From Caulobacter sp. (GTDB lineage Bacteria; Pseudomonadota; Alphaproteobacteria; Caulobacterales; Caulobacteraceae): a stretch of 64,000 nt of DNA. Shown here piece after piece: positions 52,993 to 62,208 of this stretch; positions within the stretch are counted from its first letter, which is position 1; each line of letters begins with the position of its first letter. The position numbers and the translations under genes were made by a program. The DNA is taken from NCBI GenBank assembly GCA_028291265.1, contig JAQGIK010000056.1:1-64000 (forward strand). The letters run 5' to 3'. Under the pieces are notes generated by a model. That model made no database searches and was not told the origin of the DNA. It worked only from the letters and a program-made list of their open reading frames with translations.

Positions 52993-53750
52993 CAGCTGCG
53001 GGTGACCTTGGGCACGAACATGTAGCCTTCGCTGCGGATGGTGCGGATCAGTTCGCCGCCGCCCGAGCCGTCGTCCAGCTTCTTGCGCAGGCGGCTGATC
53101 TGCACGTCGATGGCGCGGTCGTAGGCGTCGGAATCGCGGCCGCGGGCCATGTCGAGCAACTGGTCGCGGGTCAGGATGCGCTGCGGCCGCTCGACGAAGG
53201 CGCGCAGCAGGGAGAACTCGCCGCTCGACAGGTTGACGACCACCCCCTCCGGCGAGCGCAGCTCGCGGCGGACGAGGTCCAGCTTCCAGCCGGCGAAGTG
53301 GCAGGTGGCCGACAGGCCGTCCTCGAGGCTGGGCTGCGGCTCGGCGCGGCGGCGCAGGACGGCGCGGATGCGGGCCAGCAGTTCGCGCGGATTGCAGGGC
53401 TTGGGCAGGTAGTCGTCGGCGCCGAGTTCGAGGCCGACGATGCGGTCGGTGTCCTCGCCCATGGCCGACAGCATGATGATGGCCGGCCCGCCGGGCTGGG
53501 CGGTCAGGCGGCGGCAGATGCTGAGGCCGTCTTCGCCCGGCATCATGACGTCGAGCACGATGAGGTCGACGGGGCCGCGGGCGAGCGCCTGCTCCATGGC
53601 GCGGCCGTCGCCGGCGGTCTCGACCTGGTAGCCGTGCTGGCCGAGAAACTCGGATACGACATCGCGAATCCCCGGGTCGTCATCGACCATCAGGATGCGG
53701 GCGGGCGCTTCAGACGGGTTCTGCGCCTCGAGGGTCATGGTCTGCTCCAT
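52992..53750 (-). CDS. OmpR/PhoB-family response regulator
   Basis: 252 residues: receiver domain with acidic pocket D23-D25, phospho-acceptor D67 (IVLDVMMPGEDG) and KP (LPKPCNP), then a winged-helix DNA-binding domain (GEFSLLRAFVERPQRILTRD, then AIDVQISRLRKKL). Partner of the downstream kinase. The ATG at 53738 (MTLEAQN) has GGAG seven bases before it and may be the true start; I give the longer frame. Likely targets are its EF-hand and transporter neighbours. Confidence 0.9.
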   Translation of the reverse strand: MEQTMTLEAQNPSEAPARILMVDDDPGIRDVVSEFLGQHGYQVETAGDGRAMEQALARGPVDLIVLDVMMPGEDGLSICRRLTAQPGGPAIIMLSAMGEDTDRIVGLELGADDYLPKPCNPRELLARIRAVLRRRAEPQPSLEDGLSATCHFAGWKLDLVRRELRSPEGVVVNLSSGEFSLLRAFVERPQRILTRDQLLDMARGRDSDAYDRAIDVQISRLRKKLDDGSGGGELIRTIRSEGYMFVPKVTRS

Positions 53751-53865
53751 CCCGGCATAATGCGCGGCCCTTGTCTCGACAGCATTGCAACGCCGACATA
53801 CGGGTGCAATCCACAGGCCGCCAAACGGGCCGATGACGTGCCAAGAAACATTTGTGAGTGACTAC

Positions 53866-54243
53866 ATGATCCGCCACCTCGCCGTCGCCTCTGTTCTGCT
53901 GGTTTTCAGCGCGTCGGCCGCCGCCGCCCAGGGGATGAACCCCGACGTCAACAAGGACGGCCTGCTCAGCAAGGCCGAGAGCCTGGCCGCCGGCGACAAG
54001 GGTTTCGCCCGCATCGACCAGAACAAGAACGGCTTCATCGACCCCGACGAGCAGGCCAGGCTGGCCAAGTTCACGGGCGGCAAGAACACCCTGGCGCCGG
54101 CCGACTTCAACAAGGACGGCAAGGTGTCGAAGGAGGAGTTCGTCAAGGCCTCGACCTTCCGGTTCGACCAGTTCGACGGCAACAAGGACGGCAAGCTGGA
54201 CAAGGCCGAGCAGACGGCCCTTAAGGCGGCCCGCGGCTTCTAG
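53866..54243 (+). CDS. Small secreted EF-hand protein
   Basis: 125 residues: signal peptide (1-22), then four EF-hand-like loops (DVNKDGLLSKAE, DQNKNGFIDPDE, DFNKDGKVSKEE, DGNKDGKLDKAE), a calmodulin-like arrangement in a periplasmic protein. It is divergent from the response regulator gene, with about 110 bases between, and so a likely target of that regulator. The start at 53866 is chosen because the signal peptide begins there. Confidence 0.85.
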   Translation: MIRHLAVASVLLVFSASAAAAQGMNPDVNKDGLLSKAESLAAGDKGFARIDQNKNGFIDPDEQARLAKFTGGKNTLAPADFNKDGKVSKEEFVKASTFRFDQFDGNKDGKLDKAEQTALKAARGF

Positions 54244-54944
54244 CTGAAGCGTTCGGCCAGGTTCGCGGCCGGCTCGATGCGGTTCGATTCCAGCGCCAGG
54301 TCAGAGACGTAGGGGTTGACCTTGCGCTCGTAGCCGAAGGTGCTCATCGGGCCGTGGCCGGGCACGAAGCTGACATCGTCGCCCAAGGGCCAGAGCTTGG
54401 TCGAGATGGCCTCGATCAGGTCGTTGTAGTTGCCGCGCGGAAAGTCTGTGCGGCCGATCGAGCCCTTGAACAGCACATCACCGACCTGGGCGAAGCGCGC
54501 CTCGCGGTGGAAGAAGACCACATGGCCGGGCGTGTGGCCGGGACAGTGGATGACCTCGAACTGGGTCTCGCCGAGGGTGACGACGTCGCCGTCGTGCAGC
54601 CAGCGGTCGGGGGTGAAGCTGCGGGCCTCGGGGATCCCGTACTGCTTGCCGCTGGCCTCGATGCGGTCGATCCAGAACTGGTCGTCGGGGTGGGGGCCTT
54701 CGATGGGGACGCCGGTGCGTTCCTTCAGTTCGGCGGCGGCCCCGGCGTGGTCCATGTGGCCATGGGTGATGAAGATCTTCTCGAGGGTGACGCCGTAGGT
54801 CTCCAGACCCTTGAGCAGCCGGTCGACCTCGCCGCCCGGATCGATGATCGCGCCCTTCATCGTCTTGGTGCACCAGACGATGGTGCAGTTCTGCTGCAGC
54901 GGCGTGACCGGGGCGATGGCGACCTGGATGGGGGGGACGCTCAA
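54240..54944 (-). CDS. MBL-fold metallo-hydrolase (glyoxalase II-like)
   Basis: 234 residues with the HxHxDH motif (H61, H63, D65, H66 in THGHMDHAG), CPGHTPGHV, GDVLFKGSIGRTDFP and FVPGHGPMSTFG, a binuclear zinc hydrolase pattern typical of YcbL/glyoxalase II-like proteins. It probably hydrolyses a glutathione or other thioester; exact substrate unknown. I set a TTG start at 54944 because AGGAG lies six bases upstream and no ATG fits the N-terminus. Its stop overlaps the end of the convergent EF-hand gene by four bases. Confidence 0.83.
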   Translation of the reverse strand: MSVPPIQVAIAPVTPLQQNCTIVWCTKTMKGAIIDPGGEVDRLLKGLETYGVTLEKIFITHGHMDHAGAAAELKERTGVPIEGPHPDDQFWIDRIEASGKQYGIPEARSFTPDRWLHDGDVVTLGETQFEVIHCPGHTPGHVVFFHREARFAQVGDVLFKGSIGRTDFPRGNYNDLIEAISTKLWPLGDDVSFVPGHGPMSTFGYERKVNPYVSDLALESNRIEPAANLAERFS

Positions 54945-55017
54945 GGGGCGCTCCTGACGTTGGCTAGGCTCATATGATCGGTGTTCAGGCGCGGGAATGA
55001 AACCCCGGATACGAAAA

Positions 55018-55041
55018 AGGCCCGGGATCGCTCCCGGGCCT
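55018..55041 (-). terminator. Rho-independent terminator of the permease gene
   Basis: AGGCCCGGGA and TCCCGGGCCT form a perfect ten-base stem with a TCGC/GCGA loop; on the minus strand it is followed by TTTTTCG. It lies 22 bases past the stop of the minus-strand permease gene. Confidence 0.85.
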
Positions 55042-55063
55042 CGTCCGCAGATGAAGGTCCGAA

Positions 55064-56845
55064 CTAGTCGGCCTTGTTGCTGTCGCCGATGCCGTGAAGC
55101 TCGGCTTGCAGCGCGCCCGGGCCGGGACCGTCGTCGTCGATCTGGGGCAGGCCCTTGCCGAGACGCGAGTTCCAGAAGCCGTAGCCGATGTAGATCAGCG
55201 CCCCGAGACCGAGGTAGCCGCTCAGCAGCGTGGCCGGGATGGTGTCGCCGTTGAAGGCCTTGACGATGATGTCCTCGACCAGCGGGCCGGTCATGATCAG
55301 GGCGAAGAAGATGCCCAGAACCGGGACCGGGCCGATCCAGACCTTGGGGCCCTTCTTCACCAGGGTGAAGACCAGCCACAGGCCCAGAACCACGGCGCAG
55401 ACGATGGCGCCCTCGGTGACCCACGTCGAGTTCAACAGGAACTTGAAGAAGGCCAGGAAGGCGGCGATGACCAGGGCCGCGACCAGCACCATGACCGGCT
55501 GACCGACGAGGCCGCCGCCGCCCGGGATCCGGAACGGACGATGCAGGTCCTTCTTGCCGGTGCGCAGGTACATGACGCTCAGGCAGACGATGCCGAAGGC
55601 GGTGGCGGTGCCGAGGCTGACCAGATCGCCGAGGATCTCGATCGGCAGGAAGGCGGCCGTCACGGCGATCACGCAGCCGAGCACGATGGTGCCGATCCAG
55701 GGGGTCCGGAACTTGTCATGCAGGGTGGCGAAGAACTTCGGCAGCAGGCCGTCGCGGGCCATGGCGTAGAAGACGCGGGTCTGGCCGTAGGTCAGGATCA
55801 GCATGACCGAGGACAGACCGGCGACGGCGCCGACCTTGATCAGGATCGAGAACCAGTCGGTGCCCATGCGGTCGACGGCCAGGGCGATCGGGGCGGGGAC
55901 GCCCAGTTCGCGGAAGTCGACGATGCCGGTCAGGACCAGGGCGATCAGCATGTAGAGGACGGTGCAGACGATCAGGCTGCCGAGAATGCCGAAGGGGATG
56001 TCCTTCTGCGGGTTCTTGGCCTCGGCCGCGGCGGTGGAGACCGCCTCGAAGCCGACGTAGGCGAAGAAGATCACCGAAGCGGCGCGGAACACGCCCGGGA
56101 GGCCGTATTTGAAGCCGCCCTCGTTGGCCGGCAGGAACGGGGTCCAGTGATCGACCGCCAGCGCCTGGTGGTTGAAGATGAACATCGCGCCGACGCCGAC
56201 GAACAGCACCAGCACGCCGACCTTGATGAAGACGATGACGTTGTTGACGCTGGCCGATTCCGAAATCCCGACGACCAGCAGGGCGGTCACGGCCAGAATG
56301 CCGAGGGCGCCGAGGATGTTGGCGCCGCCGCCGGTGATGAAGGTCAGGCCGCCGTCACCCTGGACCGCCTGGACGTAGGAGGTGGTCCATTCGGGCGGGA
56401 TGATGACGTGGAAGTTGGCCAGCAGGCTGACCACGTTGCCGGACCAGCCGGCGGCCACGGTCGAGGCGGCGATGCCGTATTCCAGCACCAGCAGCCAGCC
56501 CATGACCCAGGCGAACAGCTCGCCCAGCGTGGTGTAGCTGTAGGTGTAGGCCGAGCCCGCCACCGGCATGGTGGAGGCCAGTTCGGCGTAGCAGAGGCCG
56601 GCGAAGACGCAGGCGAAGAAGGCGACCACGAACGACAGGATGACGGCCGGGCCGGCGAAGTTGGCGGCGGCGTTGCCGGTCATCACATAGATGCCCGCGC
56701 CGATGATGCAGCCGATGCCGAGGAACAGCAGGTTCCAGGGGCCCAGGGACCGCTTGAGATGGTGCGTGGCGGCTTCGCGCTGCACCTGCTCAATGGATTT
56801 TCGCATGAAAAGTCGATTTCCGCGTGGCGCGGCGTCTGCGGACAT
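55064..56845 (-). CDS. APC-family amino acid permease
   Basis: 593 residues with 12 or more transmembrane helices. The first helix carries the substrate-binding GIGCIIGAGIYVMTG motif, and helix 6 reads FFAYVGFEAVSTAAAEAKNPQKD, both typical of the cationic amino acid transporter (CAT/YfnA) group. It is probably a proton-coupled uptake system; substrate not determinable. An internal ATG (MRKSIEQVQRE) would give a 580-residue protein. A strong terminator follows. Confidence 0.9.
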   Translation of the reverse strand: MSADAAPRGNRLFMRKSIEQVQREAATHHLKRSLGPWNLLFLGIGCIIGAGIYVMTGNAAANFAGPAVILSFVVAFFACVFAGLCYAELASTMPVAGSAYTYSYTTLGELFAWVMGWLLVLEYGIAASTVAAGWSGNVVSLLANFHVIIPPEWTTSYVQAVQGDGGLTFITGGGANILGALGILAVTALLVVGISESASVNNVIVFIKVGVLVLFVGVGAMFIFNHQALAVDHWTPFLPANEGGFKYGLPGVFRAASVIFFAYVGFEAVSTAAAEAKNPQKDIPFGILGSLIVCTVLYMLIALVLTGIVDFRELGVPAPIALAVDRMGTDWFSILIKVGAVAGLSSVMLILTYGQTRVFYAMARDGLLPKFFATLHDKFRTPWIGTIVLGCVIAVTAAFLPIEILGDLVSLGTATAFGIVCLSVMYLRTGKKDLHRPFRIPGGGGLVGQPVMVLVAALVIAAFLAFFKFLLNSTWVTEGAIVCAVVLGLWLVFTLVKKGPKVWIGPVPVLGIFFALIMTGPLVEDIIVKAFNGDTIPATLLSGYLGLGALIYIGYGFWNSRLGKGLPQIDDDGPGPGALQAELHGIGDSNKAD

Positions 56846-56968
56846 AAGTCTCGCTCCCCGAAAGGCCGGCTCCCCGCCGACGAACAGGCGCGGACGTTAG
56901 CAGTAAAGTCGCGCCACGCAACGGCTTGCGGTGACGGCGCGGCATTCGGGCACTAAACGCACTGTCAG

Positions 56969-59401
56969 ATGCTGCCCATCGAGGAAATCCTGCCCGCCCT
57001 GACGGCGGCCCTGGTTAACGGGCCGAGCGCCGTGCTCGTCGCCCCGCCGGGGGCCGGCAAGACCACGCGTGCGCCGCTGGCCTTGCTCGATCAGCCTTGG
57101 GCGAGCGGCAAACTGATTCTGCTCGAGCCCCGGCGGCTGGCCGCCCGCGCCGCCGCCGCCCGCATGTCTTCCACGCTCGGCGAGCGGGTCGGGGAGACGG
57201 TCGGCTATCGGGTGCGGATGGATTCGAAGGTCTCGGCGAAGACCCGCATCGAGGTGGTCACCGAGGGCGTCTTCACCCGCATGATCCAGGACGACCCGGG
57301 CCTCGACGGGGTGTCGGCGGTGCTGTTCGACGAATTCCACGAGCGCAGCCTCGACGCCGACCTCGGCCTGGCCTTGGCCCGCGACAGCCAGTCGGTGCTG
57401 CGCGAAGACCTGCGGCTGCTGGTGATGTCGGCGACGCTGGACGGGGCGGCGGTGGCCCGGTTGCTGGACGGCGCTCCGGTGATCGAGAGCCAGGGGCGGG
57501 CCTTTCCGGTCGACACCCGTTATCTCGGCCGCGATCCGGCGGCGCGGCTGGAGCATCAGGTGGTCAAGGCCGTCCGCAAGGCGCTGGCCGAGGAAACCGG
57601 AAGCCTCCTCGTCTTTCTGCCGGGGCAGGGCGAGATCCTGCGCACCCGCGACTGGCTGGCGGAGGCCGGCGTGGCGGCCAATGTCGACCTCTGCCCGCTG
57701 TTCGGGGCGCTGGACCCGCGCGAGCAGGACGCCGCCATCGGCCCGGCGCCGGCCGGGCGGCGCAAGGTGGTGCTGGCGACCAGCATCGCCGAGACCAGCC
57801 TGACCATCGAGGGGGTGCGCGTGGTCGTCGACAGCGGCTTCGCCCGCGTGCCGCGCTACGACCCGGCCAGCGGCCTGACCCGGCTGGAGACGGTGCGCGT
57901 CTCCCGCGCCGCCGCCGACCAGCGCCGGGGCCGGGCCGGCCGCACCGAGCCCGGCGTCTGCTACCGCCTGTGGGAGGAGCCGGAGACGCGGGCGTTGGTC
58001 CCGTTCGCGCGGCCGGAGATTCTCGAGGCCGACCTGTCGGGGTTCGCGCTGGACCTGGCGCGATGGGGCGCCCGCGATCCGGCCGACCTCGCCTTTCTCG
58101 ACCCGCCGCCGGCCGGGGCCTTCGCCGAGGCGCGGAACCTGCTGGGCCGTCTCGAAGCCCTCGACGAGGCCGGCGGGCTGACCGCCCATGGCCGCCTGCT
58201 GTCGGACCTGCCGCTGCCGCCCCGCCTGGCCCACATGGTCATCCGTGGCGCGGCCGGCGGGCAGGGCGAACTGGCGGCCCGTATCGCCGCCCTGCTGACC
58301 GAGCGGGGCCTGGGCGGCCGCGACGCCGACCTGCGCCACCGGCTCGAACAGTTCGAACGCGACCGCAGCCCCCGGGCCCGCGACGCCCGCACCCTGGCCG
58401 AGCGCTGGGCTCGCGCCGCGGGCCGGCCGCCGAAGCAGCCGCCGCTCGACGTCGGCCTGTTGCTGGCCGAGGCCTTCCCAGAGCGGGTGGCCAAGGCGCG
58501 CGGCAAGGCGGGCGAGTTCCAGCTGGCCAGCGGGCGGGGCGCGCATCTCGAACCGACCGACGCCCTGGCCCGCGAGCCCTGGCTGGCCATCGGCGAACTG
58601 GGCGGCGGGGCGGCCCGGGACCGCATCCTGCTGGCCGCGCCGCTCGATCCGGAAACCCTTCGGATGGCCTTCGCCTCCCGCCTGACCAACGAGGACCGGC
58701 TGGAGATCGAACTGGACGGCAAGGTCCGGGCCAGACGGCTGGTGCGCCTCGACCGGCTGGTGCTGGAAGACCGGCTGGTCGACAAGCCCGACAAGGCGAT
58801 GATCGCCGCCGCCCTGCTGGGCCATGTTCGTCGCGAAGGCCTCATCAGCCTGCCGTTCGGCGAGGGGGCCGGCTCCCTGCTGGAGCGGGTCCGCTTCCTG
58901 CATGCCCGCGACGGGGCCTGGCCCGACCTGTCGGAGGCGGCTCTGATCGCCGGCCTCGACGACTGGCTGGCCCCCATCCTCGAAGGCCGCCGCACCTTGG
59001 CCAGCCTGACCGACAACGACCTCGAAAACGCCCTGCGGACTCTCATCCCCTGGGACGTCCAGAAGCGCCTCGACACGGCCGCCCCGGCCCGCTGGGCAGC
59101 GCCGACCGGCTCACGCCTGGCCATCGACTACGCCGCCGAGGCGGGGCCGACGATCTCGGTGCGGGTGCAGGAGCTGTACGGCGTCGAGGTCCACCCGAGC
59201 GTCGGCGGCGTTCCCCTGGTGCTGGCCCTGCTGTCGCCGGCCCACCGGCCGATCCAGGTGACCCGCGACCTGCCGGCCTTCTGGCGCGGCTCGTGGAAGG
59301 ACGTGCGGACCGACATGAAGGGGCGGTATCCGAGGCACGTCTGGCCGGAGGAGCCATGGAAAGCTGCTGCAACGACCCGGGCAAAACCGCGGGGGACTTG
59401 A
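56969..59401 (+). CDS. hrpB: ATP-dependent helicase HrpB
   Basis: 810 residues of the DEAH-box RNA-helicase-like HrpB family: motif I (PPGAGKTTRAPLAL), motif II as DEFH (FDEFHERSLDADL), motif III SAT, motif V (TSIAETSLTI) and motif VI (QRRGRAGRTEPGVCYRLW). It then has the helicase-associated and HrpB C-terminal domains. The role in the cell is poorly defined. It starts at an ATG without a clear ribosome site, divergent from the permease. Its stop is eight bases before a family 2 repeat. Confidence 0.92.
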   Translation: MLPIEEILPALTAALVNGPSAVLVAPPGAGKTTRAPLALLDQPWASGKLILLEPRRLAARAAAARMSSTLGERVGETVGYRVRMDSKVSAKTRIEVVTEGVFTRMIQDDPGLDGVSAVLFDEFHERSLDADLGLALARDSQSVLREDLRLLVMSATLDGAAVARLLDGAPVIESQGRAFPVDTRYLGRDPAARLEHQVVKAVRKALAEETGSLLVFLPGQGEILRTRDWLAEAGVAANVDLCPLFGALDPREQDAAIGPAPAGRRKVVLATSIAETSLTIEGVRVVVDSGFARVPRYDPASGLTRLETVRVSRAAADQRRGRAGRTEPGVCYRLWEEPETRALVPFARPEILEADLSGFALDLARWGARDPADLAFLDPPPAGAFAEARNLLGRLEALDEAGGLTAHGRLLSDLPLPPRLAHMVIRGAAGGQGELAARIAALLTERGLGGRDADLRHRLEQFERDRSPRARDARTLAERWARAAGRPPKQPPLDVGLLLAEAFPERVAKARGKAGEFQLASGRGAHLEPTDALAREPWLAIGELGGGAARDRILLAAPLDPETLRMAFASRLTNEDRLEIELDGKVRARRLVRLDRLVLEDRLVDKPDKAMIAAALLGHVRREGLISLPFGEGAGSLLERVRFLHARDGAWPDLSEAALIAGLDDWLAPILEGRRTLASLTDNDLENALRTLIPWDVQKRLDTAAPARWAAPTGSRLAIDYAAEAGPTISVRVQELYGVEVHPSVGGVPLVLALLSPAHRPIQVTRDLPAFWRGSWKDVRTDMKGRYPRHVWPEEPWKAAATTRAKPRGT

Positions 59402-59409
59402 GCTCGGTT

Positions 59410-59585
59410 CCTTCTCCCGCTCGTCGGGAGAAGGTGGCGGCGAAGCCGACGGATGAGGGCAGCACCGGCTCGTCCGGGCGTCCGCGTTCTGGCGCCGGCG
59501 GCGCAACCGCCAATCTTCGGAAGCCGGCGCTGCCCTCATCCGACCCCCTTCGGGGGCCACCTTCTCCCGACAAGCGGGAGAAGGG
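59410..59585. repeat. Family 2 palindromic repeat, copy C
   Basis: Terminal CTTCTCCCG-type hairpins and inner GGATGAGGGCAGC arms as in copies A and B, with a different centre. It fills the gap between convergent hrpB and the RNA methyltransferase gene, leaving eight and one bases. Confidence 0.9.
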
Positions 59586-59586
59586 A

Positions 59587-60396
59587 TCAGAGGAGCCGGT
59601 CCGTCACCGCGTAGATCATGATCCCGGTCGCCACCGACAGGTTGAGGCTATCAGCGCGGCCGCGCATCGGGATCTTCACATTCACGTCGCAGGCGGCGGC
59701 CAGTTCCGGCGGCAGGCCCTGGGCTTCATTGCCCATCAGGATGAGGGTCGGGGCCCGATAGTCGGCGTTGTGGTGGTTGACCGTGGCGGTCAGCAACGTC
59801 CCCACGACCGAGCCCGGCCACTCTCGCCGCCAGGCCAGAAACTCCTCGACCGTCGCCCTCGCCAGCGGCACGGCGAAGATCGAGCCCATGGTCGCCCGCA
59901 CGCCCTCGACCGACTAGGGATCACAGCAGTCGCCGACCAGGATTACCCCGCCGCCGCCGGCCGCATCGACCGTGCGCACCACGGTGCCGAGGTTGCCGGG
60001 GTCGCGCACCCGGTCCATGGCCACCCAGCAGACGTTCGAGGTCGGCCGCAGGCTGCCCAGCGGCACGAACCGCTGCTTGAAGATGGCCAGGGCCGGCTGG
60101 GCGTTGTCGCGCCGCGCGATCTTCTCGAGGATTTCGGGGGTGACCTCGATGACCTCGCCGCCGGCCGCCGTGGTCGCCTCGGCGGCGCGGATCAGCAGCG
60201 GGTGGCTGGCGGCGGCCTTGCCGAACAGCAGGACGTCGGGGGCGACGCCCTGGTCGACCGCCTCGGTGATGATCTTCAGGCCTTCGGCGAGGAACTGGCC
60301 GCTCTCCTCCCGGGTCTTGCGCATGTGCAGGGCGCGGGCGTGCTTGACCGTCTCGTTCGACAGGGAGCTGATCTGACGAAACGTCACCTCGCCCAT
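59587..60396 (-). pseudogene. SpoU/TrmH-family RNA methyltransferase interrupted by an in-frame amber codon
   Basis: Read through, this is a 269-residue SpoU methyltransferase: an N-terminal substrate-binding part (TFRQISSLSNETVKHARALH), motif 1 (RDPGNLGTVVRTVDAAG), motif 2 (LILMGNEAQGLP) and motif 3 (IPMRGRADSLNLSVATGI). The TAG at 59914-59916 lies between GDCCDP and SVEGVRATMG without any frame change; homologues have Tyr or Phe there (DPYS/DPFS), so TAC to TAG is the simplest origin. Translation would stop before motifs 2 and 3 of the SAM-binding knot. It could be a nonsense mutation, a sequencing error, or amber readthrough. Its start overlaps the upstream methyltransferase gene by 13 bases. 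Confidence 0.8.
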
Positions 60397-61280
60397 CTCG
60401 CGAAGAAGGAAAGGCCGATGCGCCGCTCGCCGTCTTCCTGTTCGAGGGCCAGTTCGCCCCAGTCGATGACGCCGCCGCGACCCTTCAGCTGGTCGGCCAT
60501 CAGGCCCGACAGCGAGGCGCCGGAAATCCGCGCCGCATAGGCGTTCATCAGCATGAAACTGGCGTCGGGGCTGAGCAGCTGGGTGCAGAGTTCCGACAGT
60601 TCCGGCAGATCCTCGAACAGCCGCCAGGTCTCGCCTGTCGGGCCACGGCCGAACTTCGGCGGGTCGAGGATGATGCCGTCGTACTGCGCCCCGCGCCGCA
60701 GCTCGCGCTGCACGTACTTGCGGGCGTCCTCGACCAGCCAGCGGACCGGCTTCTCGTCGAGCTTGGAGAGGATGGCGTTCTCGCGGGCCCAGGCGACCGA
60801 CTTCTTGGAGGCGTCGACGTGGGTGACTTTCGCGCCGGCCGCCGCCGCCACCAGGCTGGCGACCCCGGTGTAGCCGAACAGGTTGAGGATGGTCAGCTGC
60901 CGTCCCGCGCCGCGGATGCGGGCGTCGAGCCATTCCCAGTTGGCAGCCTGCTCGGGGAAGAAGGCCAGGTGGCGGAAGTTGGTGAAGCGGCTGTTGAACT
61001 TCGCCTCGCGCCAGCTCAGCGGGAACAGCACCGGCGGCTGGCCGGCGAACTGCCAGCGGCCGTTCTCGTCCTCGTCGGTGGGGTCGAAGACGGCGTCGGC
61101 CCTGTCCCATTCTTCCTTCGAGAGGCGCGGGGCCCACAGGCACTGCGGCTCGGGCCGCACGACCTTGAACGGACCGTAGCGTTCCAGCTTGCGGCCATGG
61201 CCGCTGTCGATCAGGCCGTAGTCGGCCCAGCCCTTGGTGGTCAGCAGGATGGGGGCGTCGGCGACGCGCGGGTTGCTCAT
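60384..61280 (-). CDS. Class I SAM-dependent methyltransferase (RlmI-like)
   Basis: 298 residues. The SAM-binding motif LNLFGYTGVASLVAAAAGAK is followed by VDASKKSVAWARENA and the catalytic motif DGIILDPPKFGRG, as in RlmI/RlmK-type 23S rRNA methyltransferases. It lacks the N-terminal PUA domain of RlmI. Its likely substrate is rRNA, by family. It forms an operon with the broken SpoU methyltransferase. Confidence 0.82.
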   Translation of the reverse strand: MSNPRVADAPILLTTKGWADYGLIDSGHGRKLERYGPFKVVRPEPQCLWAPRLSKEEWDRADAVFDPTDEDENGRWQFAGQPPVLFPLSWREAKFNSRFTNFRHLAFFPEQAANWEWLDARIRGAGRQLTILNLFGYTGVASLVAAAAGAKVTHVDASKKSVAWARENAILSKLDEKPVRWLVEDARKYVQRELRRGAQYDGIILDPPKFGRGPTGETWRLFEDLPELSELCTQLLSPDASFMLMNAYAARISGASLSGLMADQLKGRGGVIDWGELALEQEDGERRIGLSFFARWAR

Positions 61281-61312
61281 GGTCGGGCATTAGCCGCCGG
61301 GGGTTCGAAGGT

Positions 61313-61338
61313 CCAGTATCGTCCCCCAGTATCGTCCC
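61313..61338. repeat. Short direct repeat upstream of a TetR gene
   Basis: CAGTATCGTCCC occurs twice within 26 bases (about 61314 and 61327), between the methyltransferase and TetR genes. It may be a double regulator site or a chance duplication. Confidence 0.4.
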
Positions 61339-61418
61339 AAGGACTTCAAGGTGTTGCGCCGCGTAGGTGATTCCCGTTTAGTGTTCGGTTCGGGGATCGA
61401 AGTGAGGGGAAACAGGCA

Positions 61419-62054
61419 GTGACGACGGTTCTCAAGAAGCCGCAACGCTCCGCCAGGAAGCCGAAGGGCGACGGGCACATGCGCCGGGGGGAAATCCTCG
61501 AGGCGGCCCAGCGTATCTTCCTGGCCGAGGGCTATCAGGGCGCGACGATCCGCAAGATCGCCGACGAGGTGGGGGTCTCCTCGACGGCGCTCTACATGCA
61601 TTTCAAGGACAAGGACGAGATTCTGCTGGAGATCAGCGACGGGGCCATCACCCGCCTGCTGGAGATCAACAGCGAGCTGTCGGCGCGGCCGATCGATCCG
61701 GTGGTGCGGGTGCGGATGATGCTCGACGCCTACATGGGTTTCGCGCTGGAGAATCCGAACGCCTACCAGCTGGTGTTCTGCGCCAATACCGGGCTGATGA
61801 GCGCCGAGAAGACCGAGGCGACCCAGGATCTGGGCGACCGCTGCTTCCAGAAGTTCATCGACGTGGTCAACGAGATCGCCGCCTCCGGGCGGCTGCGGAC
61901 CGGGTCGGCGGAGAGCGCGGCGCAGGTGCTGTGGGCGTCGTGCCACGGGCTGGTGTCGCTGATCATCACCAAACCCAGCTTCAACTGGGCCGACAGTGGC
62001 GAGCTGCGCCAGGTATTGCTGGACGGGATGCTGCACGGGTTGGTGGCGGACTAA
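61419..62054 (+). CDS. TetR-family transcriptional regulator (WHG-domain type)
   Basis: 211 residues with a basic N-terminal extension (KKPQRSARKPKGDG), a TetR helix-turn-helix (EILEAAQRIFLAEGYQGATI, RKIADEVGVSSTALYMHFKD) and a C-terminal domain with LWASCHGLVSLIITKPSF, typical of the WHG group. The start is GTG with GAGGGGAAACA upstream. It lies in front of the ABC importer genes, separated by a family 1 repeat. Target genes are unknown. Confidence 0.87.
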   Translation: MTTVLKKPQRSARKPKGDGHMRRGEILEAAQRIFLAEGYQGATIRKIADEVGVSSTALYMHFKDKDEILLEISDGAITRLLEINSELSARPIDPVVRVRMMLDAYMGFALENPNAYQLVFCANTGLMSAEKTEATQDLGDRCFQKFIDVVNEIAASGRLRTGSAESAAQVLWASCHGLVSLIITKPSFNWADSGELRQVLLDGMLHGLVAD

Positions 62055-62086
62055 ACCTGCCTGATCCATTCAACCCATCTAAACTA

Positions 62087-62196
62087 CCGCTCATCCCGGC
62101 GAATGCCGGGACCCAGATGACGGAGCGCGGTCGTTTGGGTATCTGCTTCCGACTCGGCAGATGAATCTGGGCCCCGGCATTCGCCGGGATGAGCGG
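62087..62196. repeat. Family 1 paired palindromic repeat, copy 4
   Basis: Left arm 62087-62118 and right arm 62165-62196 are reverse complements with one mismatch. It lies between TetR and the ABC importer genes, both on plus. The right arm ends 12 bases before the GTG start of the binding protein. Confidence 0.9.
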
Positions 62197-62208
62197 AAGG
62201 GGAGTGGG

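Noticed and set aside
62055-62208. Cobalamin riboswitch in front of the BtuF-like gene
   Set aside because: The gap is filled by a family 1 repeat and no B12-box-like sequence was found; this also leaves the importer's substrate open.
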